A model generated the notes under the pieces. It saw only the letters and a list, made by a program, of their open reading frames with translations. It was not told the origin of the DNA and did no database searches. From Phoebastria nigripes (lineage: Eukaryota; Chordata; Aves; Procellariiformes; Diomedeidae): a stretch of 64,000 bases of DNA. Positions 25,002 to 37,900 of this stretch are shown piece by piece. How positions within the stretch are numbered: position 1 is the stretch's first letter; every line of letters starts with the position of its first letter. The position numbers were made by a program, and so were the translations under genes. The DNA lies in the NCBI GenBank assembly GCA_035582835.1, contig JAYKAV010003152.1, positions 344,177 through 408,176 of the forward strand. Direction: 5' to 3'.

Positions 25002-26699
25002 AAACTGCAGTAGCAAAACCTTGCTGCAAATTATTGTACTTACCACTGTTATCCTTAAAACTTTAGGACTGCTAAGGAACTTACAGTCAAGTGAGTCTCT
25101 TATGCGTGTTAATATCAGGGATCCTTCTATTGATTTCTTTGCTTTCTACATCACCAGTCAAATCTCTGGGTTTTTCCTATTTTAGGGTATTAGTCACTGC
25201 ATGTTACAGTTAAAACAATATTTTCCTTACCAAAGTTAGACTGAAATCCAGACTGTGCTTTGGTTTGAAATTATTCTTGACTGAGTGTATTTTTCATAAT
25301 TTGCTTGTTAGAGTGTGTTTTTCTACTATTGGGAGACCAGTTTTGAAAGCTTTGTTTTCTTTGATAGAGGTTTTTCAAATATTTCCATACAGAAATGTAC
25401 AGAGGGTATCTCAGAAGTATAATGTTCCTAGTCATTGTTTAAAAAGAGCTGGAATTATAACTTATAACAATAACTGTAATATTGCAGTAGGTTAATGAGA
25501 AACATAAAGGAAAGCACTAGGAAGAAGAGAGATAAACTTGTGTATTTCTCTATTCGTATTGTTAACAAGTGGTTTTTAAAACCATTTTCCAAGCTTGATG
25601 AAAAGCAATACCTAAACAAGATCCATGGGGTGAGATTTACTTTGTGGAGACCACAGTACAAGCTACAGTTGTGCTGGTTTTTGGCAGTAAGTGTCCAATT
25701 CCTGGTAATTGCCAGCAAATTGTGAAAGAAAAATGCAAATCAGATTTGAAATGAAAAATCCTTTGAACAAGGATTTATTTAACTAGTTCTGTGTTTCAGG
25801 ACAACTTTAGCTGTATTCTTACAGAAGAAAGAAGTCAGTGCCTGGTAGTAACTGCAAATGGAATGCTGAGTTCATCTTACCTGACATGAAATTCTTTGCT
25901 AAGGCTCCAAAATTAAGAGCAGGCCTGCCTAAGCCTTTTTCAGTAGACAGTAGAAAGGACTCTGCTTTCTAGCACGAAAAGTGCCATCTGGAGATGCTTT
26001 CTTGTCTCTGCAGGCTGTGCATGGAGGTTTCAATCGAATTGAGACACTGAATCGAAAAGCCAGTTGCTGGTTGAGCTGGATCTATGCAAATGATGAAACA
26101 GAGGTGTTCTTTCGTATATCTGTCATTAACTTGAGCCCTAGTGCATTTACCTCATGTAGACTGAGAGCCAGTGATGTTTACTAGGTAAGGATCCGTGACA
26201 TGGGATATATTTCAACTACAAAACTGCTGTCTGGTTCTGAAATGTATTCCCTGAAGAATATGTAGACCATAACTCCAGGGTACGGAATGACTGCAAAATG
26301 GTAAGGCTTTCTCAGATTTTTTCTTTTCTCTTGAGTTATTTTTTTCCTATTATTTGGCTATGAAATTAGTTTCATATGTGAAACAGTTCGTGTTTCAGTT
26401 TTTCAAGACTTTGCTATTTCTCACTTTTAAGAATCCTTCTTTATTCCATCATGGAAGTCACTTGGAATTGTGTCACTGACTTAGGTGGAGAATAATGAAT
26501 TCTGTGTCTCCAAATTTAGTTCCATAAAGTACTTGCAAGTCAATTCAGCTTCCCTGATCTGAGTTGTTATAAATCTAATAAGTAACCTAAATAATATATT
26601 ACTTTTGATCACTTCTGTGTGTTGACTCTTATGTATATATGTGAACATTGCTTTTGTCAAAACATAGGATACTAAGAGTATGTTTGTTACCTGGCATGT

Positions 26700-27060
26700 T
26701 TATAAATCTAATTAGCTGAAGAAACACGGTCAAATAGCTCAGCTGAACATAAGCTATTGTTTTAGTCGGCACATTACCACACTATCTACTGAGAACTTTG
26801 TATAAATAACAAGCCTGCGTTAACATTACAGCATGTATAAAACACATCAATACATTTCACTATGTTTTAAGTCCTGACACTTTTTTTGGATAATTCCTAT
26901 TATGTGTGCCTGCTTCAGTGCTATAATCCTTGGATTGCTTTAGTGAAGGGCACATTTCTTGTTGCCTTATCTCATTAGAATGTGTTTATTATGTTTTTTC
27001 TGTGTAATTACTGTCCCAGAACAGTACTAAATGACATTAGATGTTACACTGCTAAAAGGT
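26700..27060. other. Possible conserved noncoding element (speculative)
   Basis: A patch free of repeats and homopolymer runs longer than eight, with several homeodomain-like cores (CTAATTAGCT near 26708, GTAATTAC near 27004). No open frame of note and no splice-like signals. The call is an impression from texture, not from comparison. Confidence 0.18.
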
Positions 27061-28041
27061 ATCAAGATAAAAACCACAGCTTATTTCTATTCTTCCACAC
27101 TAGCTGACATTTTGATTGCCTGTCACCTGGATCTGCTGGATAAATAGTAGGAATAAGGCTCCCTGTGGTGTGGCCAAAGGGTTTTTCAAGATTGGAAACA
27201 AAAAGAAGGGATCTTTCCCCATTTTATTTCTCTCTCGCATATGTTTGCCTTGTATATATAAATTCTGACCATAAGTGTGTTTCTAGAGAAATTAATTTCA
27301 CCTTGGAAATTCTCAAGTTTGTGTCTGATTTTTGTTAAAGTACAGCTTGAACTGGTGTTTGAGTATCTGCTTTTGGACCAAAGGTAGATATTTGAATTTG
27401 AATCTTACAAATTTATTGGGGAGGATAACCCCACAAATATTTGGAAATTGCTTATATTATTTGAAAAAATGACTTATGTTTTAATCTAATCTTGCGGGTT
27501 GTATGGTTTGTGGTGCAGTCATGTTCTGATATAGTTGCTTTATAGTGTCATAGTTGTAGCAGCAGAGTAAAGTGATCATAAAAAGCGAAAAGCCTTCTTT
27601 CAGAAAATTGAAAATTGTGTCCTAAGACAATAGAAAGAATATAAATTATGGTAAGTTAAATTTGAAATCATATCTAATCAGGCAGGCAATGAATATTTTT
27701 TAAGAGTAGATTGTTTCAAGCATAAAAACGAGTAATAAAAATGGTTTCAAACACATCAGGAACTGGAAGCCTGTACTTGATTCCATAGGGCTGATAGATG
27801 GCTGGCATATAAAAATGAACACTCAAGGCAACAGTGGTAAAATCTAAATGATTTCTTTATATTTGTGTTCATTAGTCTTAAATAGACACATCACTGGAAA
27901 AGATGTTAGAGCGAAATATAAGAGTAATGAATTGTCAGAGAAAAGGTTTCACCCAAGAGGTCTAGAGTGAATTGCTACCAACTATATGATGTAAACCTGT
28001 TGCTTGAATCCAGAAGAGAGTAAGGAAACAAATGAGAACAA

Positions 28042-29328
28042 GTTTTCAAAAAGGGCTCCAAAGGGTATCTGGGGATCTACAGGCCATTACATCTTACTTC
28101 TATATCAGTCATATTGGCAGAAACTGTAAGAAAGAATAGANTTAGTTAGTCAAATGCGAAATAAGTGTGGTAAGTCACGTCTTGTGATCCTGCTGGAGTG
28201 CTGAAAGTCACGCCAGCAAACACAGATGAGGGCAGCTGGCTGACAGACCATTGGATTTGCAGAAAAATGGTGATTAATTACCAAGTGAAATAAGGAAAAC
28301 AGTGGTAAGTTTTCACAATGAATGTACACTGTCAGTGGTGCTCCTTGATTGCCTCTGCAGGAAACAATCCTATTTGATGCTGATCTTCAGAAAACATCTA
28401 GAAATGGAGTGAACAGCGAAATGAGAAGGCTTTGACGTTAGAAAAATACTCAAGGCAGGAAAGAGTTGCAGAAGGTTGTCAATGAGCAAGTGAGTAATGA
28501 AGTGCCAGCTAATATTTAATGTCAATAAATAAGAAGCAATGGAGGTGGTTAGATAGTCTTGACTGTAGACACAATAACTGGCTTGAAATTAGTGGTGCCT
28601 CATTCCTGAGCCAATATTTGAAGTCACTGTGAACAGCACTCTGAAATGTACATCTCAGTCCCTGGCAGTAGTGAAACAGGTAAATAAGATGTTTGACAGT
28701 GGAACAGGAATAGGGAACAAAACATCGTGGCACCAAACAACTAGCCCACAGTCTGCAGGCGTTTTAAAATGATCATGACTGCAAGAAATTCCATCTTAAA
28801 AAGTGTTTAACAGAACTAGAGACAGTACAGAGAAGGAAATGGGAATCAAAGATAATCAGATAGTTACTTTACAGAGAAGGGAAAATAGTCTAAATCTTCT
28901 CACTGTAGAAAAGAGATGGCTGAAGGTGATTTTGATAGATGTCCATGTAATCGCAAATGGTATAGTCATGAGAGCAACATATAGAGTGAATGTGGAATTG
29001 NTGTTCACCGTTTTTCACATTACAACAGGTATGCAACATCCAGTGAAGTTACTCTGCAGGAGATACAAAACAAACCAAAGTGAACAGTTGTTAAAAAAAA
29101 TTTGTTACTGAAGTGCGTAATTAATTGCTAAATAAAGGTATGTAAACAAATTTAAAACGTCATTAGAAAAAATTGTGAACAAAAAGTCAATTCAAAGGAT
29201 TTAAACTGGCTGGTCTGGATGCAAACTGTAGCTCATGATGTTTCAAACAGANGACTGCTGGAAGTGAAGAGGCTATCATCGGCATAAGATAAACATCATC
29301 TACATTTCTCCTCATTTGTTCTTATGTA
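28042..29328 (+). mobile_element. Ancient CR1/L3-like LINE relic
   Basis: A badly decayed non-LTR retrotransposon of the old amniote CR1/L3 type, clearly different from the younger CR1 copies here. In order it shows the pre-RT block (AGTTTTCAAAAAGGGCTCC at about 28040, then GGATCTACAGGCCATTACAT), the stretch after motif B (AATGGAGTGAACAGCGAAAT near 28403) and the degraded motif C region followed by ACTCAAG. Further on come the AATATTTAATGTCAATAA block near 28511, a GTGAACAGCACTCTGAAAT segment, the TGTTCACCGTTTTTCACA segment near 29003, and a 3' end resembling the family's TTGTTCTTATGT terminus near 29317. Every frame is broken. The 102-codon frame at 28803-29111 lies inside it and is not a gene. 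Three N bases (28141, 29001, 29252) fall in it. Outer boundaries are approximate, the left one especially. Confidence 0.82.
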
Positions 29329-29569
29329 CTGCAATTATTATGAGGGACAAATGAAATTACTATTCTTAGTATTTTAAAATTATTTTAAAATATTATTTTA
29401 ATTTTTTTATTGTGATTATTGTAACACCAAGCTGGCAAGTGCCTTGAGACTAAGTAGAGTAAGTCTCAGAAAATCATTAGTTCAAGCCCTGTGTTATTTT
29501 GTATAATATTTATCTCTGTGTTGAGCGGTCAAAAAACACAGTTTAGAGTTACTGGCATACCTGTACGTT

Positions 29570-29681
29570 TGTCCTGGTTTCAGCTGGGATAGAGTTATTT
29601 TTTTTCCTAGTAGTTGGTATAGTGCTATGTTTTGGATTTAGTATGAGAATAATGTTGATAACACACTGATGTTTTTAGTTG
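29570..29681 (+). mobile_element. Truncated solo LTR, same family, copy 2
   Basis: The first 112 bases of the LTR family seen whole at 53549, starting TGTCCTGGTTTCAGCTGGGA. Over this span it differs from the 53.5 kb copy by only about one indel and two substitutions, so the two belong to one subfamily. Similarity stops inside a short repeated phrase (GATGTTTTTAGTTG followed by ATGTTTTAGTTGG), which suggests that the rest was lost by a deletion at microhomology. The remaining 460 bases of the LTR, including TATA box and polyadenylation signal, are not found in the following sequence. Confidence 0.9.
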
Positions 29682-30486
29682 ATGTTTTAGTTGGACTTAT
29701 TACTCTATAAACAGTCACCAAAGTCACGAAGTGTCTGAAAAAAAGGATTTCTGTGGAATTTGTTAAACGCTGTTCAATATTATGTCATGGTAAGGTTCCT
29801 TTAAATGTGAGGAATTTATATTCCTCCTCTCCCACCTCCCCCAGGGGAACAGCCCTATTCTACATTTGAAGAAAGTTTTTTGTGTGATCTCAGATTTGTA
29901 GATCTTTGATTGGGTCTAACACTAAACGTTGAACTTCAGTGTAAATAATTCCTACCACTCTCATTTGCTGTTTATGATGGGTTTTTTTGACCATTGGATT
30001 ATACATATTCCAAAATACCTTTGGGATATTATATGGTGTCAATTAAAATAGTTCTAGTTACATCAATGAAAATTTTCAACATCATTATCCATAAAAAATC
30101 TTCATTATTATTTCATTAAAGTTCTTCCAGAGCCATAGTGACTTTAAAAAGGATTTTAATAACAAGTGAACTGTCCCATATTTTTAGCATCACTATGAAT
30201 GATATGTTAGTATCAATTAAATGCATTGTTAAAGCAGGCCAAAATATGGGGTTGAAATGAATATTGTTTTTGGTTGAATGGGAAAAATTGTACCTGCTTT
30301 TATGTCAGCCTCTTGTAGAAAACAATAGATGGTAAATATAGATAAAGGATGCTCTTTAACTTATGCTGAAAATACATGAGCAATATGATTTTTCCACTGT
30401 CTTATGTCTATGGGTTTCTATATCTGCTTTGATGACCTGCTGTGTGTTCATGTTCTATGTGTTTACTGTAGTGCTTGTTTTTGCAG

Positions 30487-30584
30487 CTGGAGTGCAGACC
30501 TGATGAAACCAGGCATTGCGAGGCATCATCAGGTTGTGAAAATCATGTCCTGATCCCCATGCCACTGTCAGAAGCAACTGGGAA
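30487..30584 (+). other. Candidate internal exon, unconfirmed
   Basis: A pyrimidine-rich stretch ending TTGTTTTTGCAG precedes 30487, as at a splice acceptor, and GTACCG at 30585 could be a weak donor. The 98-base interval is open in the frame reading LECRPDETRHCEASSGC, then ENHVLIPMPLSEATG, with four cysteines in the first 20 residues as in secreted or extracellular modules. I recognise no family. There is no neighbouring exon to support it, the donor is poor and the frame stays open past it to 30807, so it may well be chance. Confidence 0.15.
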
Positions 30585-33500
30585 GTACCGCATGCTCTTT
30601 TGCTTTTCATGTGTTTCTCTGCTGTTTGTGTGTGTGTGTGGAGATGGCACAGGGAATAGGCTACTTCTTTCTCTCAGCACGACAGAGATGAGGAAAAGGA
30701 AATACATTTCAGGCTGCGTCTCATCCATCGTTGTTGTCACTCGGCAGCAACGCATACAATGGCTGACTGAATTGCTCTGGCCTGGGAGAGAACAAAGACT
30801 GCTTTAGTAGTTTTTTCTGCATATTTTTTCTGTCTGAAAACCATCCTAGAATTTTACAGCATAGGCCAGGTAACGAAATACCCAATGAAACTCTACTCTG
30901 AAATCATAGACTTTTCAGCAACTGGGAAATCTTGTTGTAACAAATTGAAATGTCTTGGAAATAACTCTTAGAACTGAACAGAAGGTTATAATTTCACTTT
31001 ACAGTTGCACACATGAATGAACGAACAGTTAATTTAGATCAATAGCACACCAATGAATTTAAAGGCAGTACTGCAAAACAGCAGTCTATAGGAGTCAAGT
31101 ATCATGTGTTTTAACAAGTTACCTCATTAAGTTTATTTAATAGACATATTGGGAACATACCTTAAAAACTTCTACAAGAAAGATATTTTTGTCTTCAGAA
31201 TGAGATTACTTTCATGCTTCTAGTTATACATTAGCATCATCTGTCACTGTGCTGCATGCAGCGTGTTAGAATATATACTACAAGCTCCATAGCATTTTTG
31301 CATTGTAGGCCTATATGATTACTTGTTATATTCCCTATTACATGAATCCTTGTTTGTACTTTTGCAGCCATATGAAATACTCTCTCAGATTCATCTCTGT
31401 CATGATCTTCAAATAGCAAGGCCATATTTCTTTTCATGAACAATAAATAGTTCAACAACCTGAAAAGAAAACTGCGTCACCTTTTTTCTTGTGGTTGACG
31501 ATGATAACAGAAATGAGTTGGCTGTGTTAAGAGGGTGGGTGTTCTAGGCAGAAGGATGAGAAATATGGTTGGTTTGAGTCTCTCCTGAGCCCCTGGGAAA
31601 ACTCTCAATGATAAAAATTCAATGCATTTTTTTTCTCAAGCGGATGTATGCTGACACTTTTTTCTGTTCTTCCATGTCTCATGAACAGATGTATTGGTCT
31701 ATGACAAATGAAGGTCTATTTATCTAGCTGCTGTTTTACTTGTCAAAGTAACTTGAACAAAAAAAGTAAATCAAAGACAAATAGGACGAGACTAAGTTGC
31801 TTAAAGTGATGTGATTATTGAAAAGTACTGCAAGAAGCTTGTAACAGCTTTTATGACAACCTTCAAACATGCATGTTTTTATTTCTATTTCTTGGAAAAA
31901 ACTGAAAGAACATTTTCCTACATTTGTTACATCTTCCATATTTCTTCTGTATAAAGTATTTTAGAAGAAAAGTAACTTTATTTTCTCTAGGATTTTTCCC
32001 AAACGGACAGTATATTTTTTTTATCTACATTAGAGTCCTTCTTTTGACTTTCTGATGAAGTAGTCAATGATTTTATGGAAATTAGAAATCTTTCACACAC
32101 AGCTACAAAGAGAGGAAGGCTTTCTCTGGATTATACAGTTATCATAGACACTTCTGGGATGCAATAGATATTTTTTGCCGCCTCAAGTACCTAATCTAGG
32201 ATCGAAGGCTCACAATATAGTCAGTGCAGAGAGGTAGTATCTTCAGATGACTGCTTAGAATACCTAGATTTAGAATTTACCACCTAATTCAAGTGTCAGA
32301 GTTGCCGTTGGCAGTATCATTTTCTTCCCATGGACAGTTGAAGGACCCATGCTCCTAAATTAGATCCATGAAGCTAATGATGCATTTAGACATTGTGGTA
32401 AACATTTAATAAGAGCAGTAACAAAATGGATCTGATCCATGTGAGGAACTATAGCTGCTACTGAAATTTCTGGCGTGGTATAGTTAAATATGATGTGAGT
32501 GGCAAGATGGAAATTCATGAGAAGGCTGAGGACAATACAGCTACCCACAAGTGGGGAAACATGGGGGGAAGGTTGTGACTGTATGCTTACTGTGACATCT
32601 TTCCAAAGGGCTAATAAAATGCAGGGGAGTCATTGCTGAGCTTAAAAACTCATCGCTCATTAAATTTAATTATCTTTATGTAGTCAAGAAGATAGGAAAA
32701 AGTTGAACTTTCAATTAATATTATCCAACTAAAAGTTTGTGGAGTTGTCTACAAACTTAGCTTGTGTTTTACTTAAAATACTGATGTAGTATTTAATTTC
32801 TTCATGCAAACTTGGGCTAAATTCAAATTCATTCTACTTTGTGCTTGGTGCTTTCACCAAAGGTGGCAGTCCATGTCCCGAAGAGTTTACAGACAAATCA
32901 ACTAGATAAAAGTGTTGGGAGGAATCATATTTTAGAAGTGTGATACTAAGGCACAAAAGAATGAAGATATTTGCTGCATTTTTTGCAATCTCTGTCCCAG
33001 AGGTCTGCTGTGAATTTACAGGTTTGAACTTCATTCTAACATCCAAAACTTTTACTCCTTGGCCCACCAGACTTGAAGTGGGTTGAAGAAATGAACAAAG
33101 AAAGTCATCAAACCAAGATAAATTTCTGTCTACGAAAATCTACCATTTCCCAACCCCTTTGGGACCATTTTACTGTGTGTAACCTAACAGTTCCCTGTCC
33201 TTCAGAGAAATCAGATAAATGCAGAAGCCTGGACTTTAGACATGTGAACTGAAACTATTTAGTGGTCCTAAAGTAAACCTCTTACAGAAATCAGAGTGCA
33301 AAAATGGTTCTAACAACATTCAGAAGATGACTGCAGATCTTAAATTATTGGAATTGGGTGGAAAACAGAGGGAAGAGAAAGAAAAAGGATGATGAAGAGT
33401 GGAAAGATACATGGCAAGAAATGCTTGTTTGTGATATTCCTGTTGGTGCATATATATTGATGGTGCAAGACTTGTTAGTTTTGTGTTTGCAGTGGTTCAT

Positions 33501-33826
33501 TTTTCCCCTAGCATTTTCAAATCCAAAGAAAAATTTCTCTGACAGAGGGAAGTTGGTCCAAAATTTTGCTGCAGATAGAGAATGTATAACTACTTTGGAA
33601 TAGGATAAGTTCCTTGCAAGTGGTGTCTGAAAGCAGGCTTTAATCAAAGTTTTGTCTCCAGGGTTCTGGCATGCAAAGCAGTATTGTGATAGCCACTGCC
33701 TTTCAGACAAGGCTCCTTCAGGAAGCCAACTTAAATGTTTTGAAGAAAGAGTGTATTATCATGTCATCATGTCATTGTTGGAAAAGGTGCTAAATTTGAA
33801 AATCCACTAGGGAGATTTTGGTGTTG

Positions 33827-33848
33827 TGTTTTGTTTTGTTTTGTTTTA
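33827..33848 (+). repeat. (TTTTG)n short tandem repeat
   Basis: About four tandem TTTTG units in AT-rich DNA. Confidence 0.9.
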
Positions 33849-34370
33849 ATCAACTTTTAGTGAAAATAAGGATATTTGAAACAATTTTAGTTTGTTTTTA
33901 TTTCATTGTGAAGAATACTGTCTGAGTAATTTTGTCCAGAAGGTGATTTATTATGAAATAGAAGCTCAATGTTTCTGCAAGTGCATGACTGATTGTTTTC
34001 CTTTCCAACTCATGTGCTGTAACAAGTTTAATGGTGCTATTTAGTTTAGGGTTATTGTGCTACACAAGTTTAACAAGCCCATTTGCTTGTGGCAGGCAGA
34101 ACATTGCTTTCATTGGATCTCTAAAATATACATTGTGTCAAAGAACTGTAATTAATCTCTGTTATTGGTTCTGGATCATCAGAAGCCTACTTTAGGTCTG
34201 TGTGATTCAAAGGAAATCTAGTTTCAGAGTACTGAGGTCAGATAAAATTAATCCTTTTCCAATGCTCTTGTAGCGCCAGGAAATCCTCTTCTCGATTTAG
34301 TCAGGGATGAAAAGTCAAGCTTATCTGTGTTTTTAGAATAATCTGGTCCATCTCATTTGGATTTTTTCTT

Positions 34371-34468
34371 GTGTTTGTTTGGTTTTTTTGTTTGTTTGTT
34401 TTTTTGTTTGTTTGTTTGTTTGTTTTTTGTGGTTTTTTTGTTTTGTTTTGTTTTTGTTTTTTTTCTCC
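34371..34468 (+). repeat. (TTTG)n-rich low-complexity tract
   Basis: About 98 bases of almost only T and G, mostly TTTG and TTTTG units with longer T runs. It accounts for the odd open frames on both strands here (F/V/C-rich on plus, K/T/N-rich on minus), which are therefore not genes. Confidence 0.95.
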
Positions 34469-34853
34469 TTCTTGTGGATATTTCATTTACTGCTTATTAC
34501 AGCAATCATGTAAGGGAAGGCTCCAATCAGCTATGTAAGTTGGGTACTAGAAGTGGTGGGTTCAAGCCTTGCTTTATGTACTGGTCATATGAACATAATG
34601 GAGGGTCTAGTGGGAATCTTATCCTCATTTTGTTCTCAAACCTTACCAGAGAACATATGTCAATAAACAGTGGTAAACCTGAAACCGGAAAGGTAGAAAA
34701 TGAATGCTAGCATGGTGAAGGTAGCAGTGGAAAGACAGGGTAAGCCAGTCTATGTCTAGCCTCAGTCTCAGGCCTGCTAGGTAGATCTTTGTATCAGTCA
34801 AGGAGCAGGGAAAAAAAAGACCATTAACTGCCCCTGCCCCTGCAAGAAAGTGA

Positions 34854-34900
34854 GGGGGGAAAAAAGGGGGGGAATAAGGAGGAGGGGGAATGATAGAGGG
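34854..34900 (+). repeat. G-rich tract with G-quadruplex potential
   Basis: Runs of 6, 7, 5 and 3 G at 34854, 34866, 34884 and 34898 separated by A-rich spacers. Loop lengths of 6 to 11 bases make any quadruplex weak. The tract stands out in AT-rich surroundings. Confidence 0.7.
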
Positions 34901-37900
34901 AATCCAGGCTCACTTATAAAATTGCAGTAATGATGAACTTAATTTATATGAGCATCCTATGAGCCTTAGTTTGCACATTGTTTGCTGCAGCAATTACATT
35001 TAAATATTCATTATATTTCAGTTGCCTCTTTAAATCCAAACTGCAGGATGCATTTATAAAATCTTCCATTAGAAGATGAGTAACATACATTTATCAAGGA
35101 CTGCATGAATTATACAATTACTCATAATGTATATATTGGAAAATGCAATATAATCTTGTAAATCAGAATAGGTTTTAATATGAGGTGAGAGTGACAAATT
35201 TCCACGTTTTGATATTTTGATTTAGAGAATAGATTATCTTTAACACCAGACTTGTGTAAATTACTTTGACAGGACATTTCTAAATATTTGGTTAGCTGTA
35301 ATGTTCCTTGTGTGTATTTTATGTTATTCACTATAAACCCCCTAATTGCTAGCAAATAAGATTTTTGTGACAACATTCTTTACTCCTAAAAGATACATTG
35401 GAGTCCTGACATTTAAAGTAGAATGGGTATAAAACAGGCTTTTGCAAAATGTACAGCTTTCCAAGAAACAACTTTTAGCTGTTCCCCATGAAATCAGTCC
35501 TTGTATAAAAGCACCTGTAGAACATCTGGCAGTATGTAACTCTCCAGGTAAGAGGAATTCCCATATTTTTCAGAATTGTTTTTAAGCGTCTAGGAATATG
35601 TTGTGATTTGGTATGATTGCATACTTCAAATACTGAAATTTGCAAGGGAAAGGGGATTCCGAGGGATGACCACGTGGGTATTAGTAATTATTGAACACTA
35701 CAGCCTATAAAGCAGACATGTGAAGAATGTATGTATTTAAGGCTCTGCCATGCAATTGTTTACATAGCTCATTTACATCAACAAGGATTTAATCTTAAGG
35801 ACCTTTGCTGGTGCAACATTGCTAAGGATTTCTTTGCTTCCCAAAGTTTTTCATCTCCAGCTGCCTGCTGGAGCTAATCAATGTGTAAGCCTTCAATAAC
35901 ATTTTAGAGGTGATATCGTCACCTATGAATATTTTTAAAAATTTCGCTTTCAGATCCTTTACTTTGTAAATGATATTTCACATTGTTGTCTGTGGGCAAC
36001 ATCACCATGATTTTTATTCTTGTTTCCTGCCCAAAAAGTCCACCATAGCAGAAAAATTTATTGCCAAAGTACAAATGTATCAATAATTGAATGCCAAAAA
36101 GGAAAAGGGGCTATCATTTCAGCCATTATTATCAGTGTCAAGTGTGTTGCGTAAAAAAGGATAAATCATTGTGTATCTCTCTTATATGTGGTTTGTGACA
36201 ATCACAGTTCTAAAACTAGGATTTGACAACTTTTATCAATACTGATGTTAATTAACTGAGCATAAAATTGAGTCACCGGTGAATGAAACCATGAAACCTT
36301 TAATCTTTTATGCCCTAGCTGGTTTTCCCTCTGGAGTATACCTTGCCTGGTTTTAGCTGTAGCCTATGCTGCTTTCTTCCCAAGATCCCTTTTTTAGGGG
36401 GATTGAGTAATTTAACTCCCTTTCTCCAGTTCTGTGCATTTTGATATTTTTGTAGTTAAAATTTCAGTTTTGTTGCACTGAGAGCACTTTTCATTAAATT
36501 TGGTAGAAGCCATTGAGCTTAGATTCCTAAAGTGTTGTTCAGAATTGCAAACCGTACCAGTTTCAGGTGACTTCTTACCTGAAAATAGTGTATTAAAATG
36601 TATGTGGTTTCCCCACCTCGCCTTGCCCTTTACTGAAAGAATATCATCTTGCAGTTCATCCAGTGCACCCTCAATGTGCTGAAAGATAACTGGACATCTT
36701 TCAGCCATCACCAGTATCATACATTGTAAAAGTTTTGTTTCTTACGTTATGACATGCAGTTTGCCTGAGTTTTCAGAAATTCTCCAGATATATTGTTGCT
36801 TTACTCAGCCACTTAGAAAAGCTGGCATTATCTGCCTTTAGTAGAAATATATGTGTCTCTTTTTAACAAAGCCACACTGTTTNGGAAATACACCATCTGA
36901 GAAGCAACATGAGGAAGCACGGCTTTACCTTGTTAGTGCCTGTAGAGAATAAAATTAGCATGACCTTGAGTGCTTTTGCGTTTATGCATGTCCCCACAGC
37001 ATTTCTGAAATTAAATAATGACATTCAGATGTATACAAGCAGAACATAATGAGAAACAGGCAACAGCAAAATGACAGTGTTGTGTGTTTTAACAAGGCTC
37101 AGTGGTGCACCCAGATACTACGCTCTTTTTATTGTTTACCTTGCTTATTATCTTACTGCCCCCATCCCCTTCAATTTAAACACCTGATTTCTTTGGAAAA
37201 GGAATAACATATTCTTTCGGTTATTAATGGTCTGTGGTTTGAGCTTTTGTGTGCCTTTATTATATCAAGGACTGTAGTACTCAGGCAAATGCATGCTTAC
37301 CCATCACTTTTGTTTCATCATTCAGACCTTGATGTATCTTTCTCTTTGTTTATCACATACACCTGTCCTCATTACCACAGATTGGAGTCACTGGTGCTGA
37401 AATCTGACTTCTTATCTGCACCACCTATCTTATATGCCAAGCTCACATCATAGCATTTGTGATCCTGCAGTGTAAACTCATGGGGGAAAAAGAAAAACCT
37501 ACACTATCCTAGTCTGAGATTTCTATAAGCACCTTTAGAGAGATTTGCTTGTACATGGGTGTACAGCCATACTGAAGTAATAGACTAAGTAAGCACAAAA
37601 CCCAAATATAATTAAATGCTTATTCACCAGGAAATGGTGTATGATTCTCACCCATTTGGAGCTAGCATGGTCATCTGTGTAAAACTAATAGGAAATAGCC
37701 TAGAATGCATTCACCTTCCAGGTGTTCATTTTTTTAATTCCTTACAAACCAGAAGCTTTATTAACAGAGGCAGCCATTCTTGGTGACGTACTCTGTTAAG
37801 CTCTTGTCCACAGTACAGTGAATTCAGATAATCACTGGATCAAATTATAGTGATTTTCATTCTGCATGCAGCTAAGTATTTTGTGGGAAGATTTACAGTG

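Larger units (their letters stand above)
20087..28041. other. Noncoding stretch, no gene recognised
   Basis: No repeat family or gene recognised over nearly 8 kb. Points of note are a 21-base palindrome at 24981-25001, a weak exon-like patch at about 26015-26096, and a 26.7-27.06 kb block that could be a conserved element. Open frames are 60-90 codons and overlap on both strands. Confidence 0.5.
29682..34370. other. Noncoding stretch, weak exon-like patch only
   Basis: No gene recognised. A short (TTTTG)4 repeat lies at 33827-33848 and a weak exon-like patch at 30487-30584. Frames of up to 121 codons (33345-33710, minus) are low-complexity in composition and without domains. Confidence 0.5.

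Noticed and set aside
34301..34710. Open frames on both strands with odd repeated residues.
   Set aside because: They are translations of the T/G low-complexity tract.
36412..36720. A 102-codon minus-strand frame with a cysteine pair pattern (CSQCNKTE).
   Set aside because: A single CxxC is not a zinc-binding domain, and no partner pair follows in proper spacing. No family recognised.
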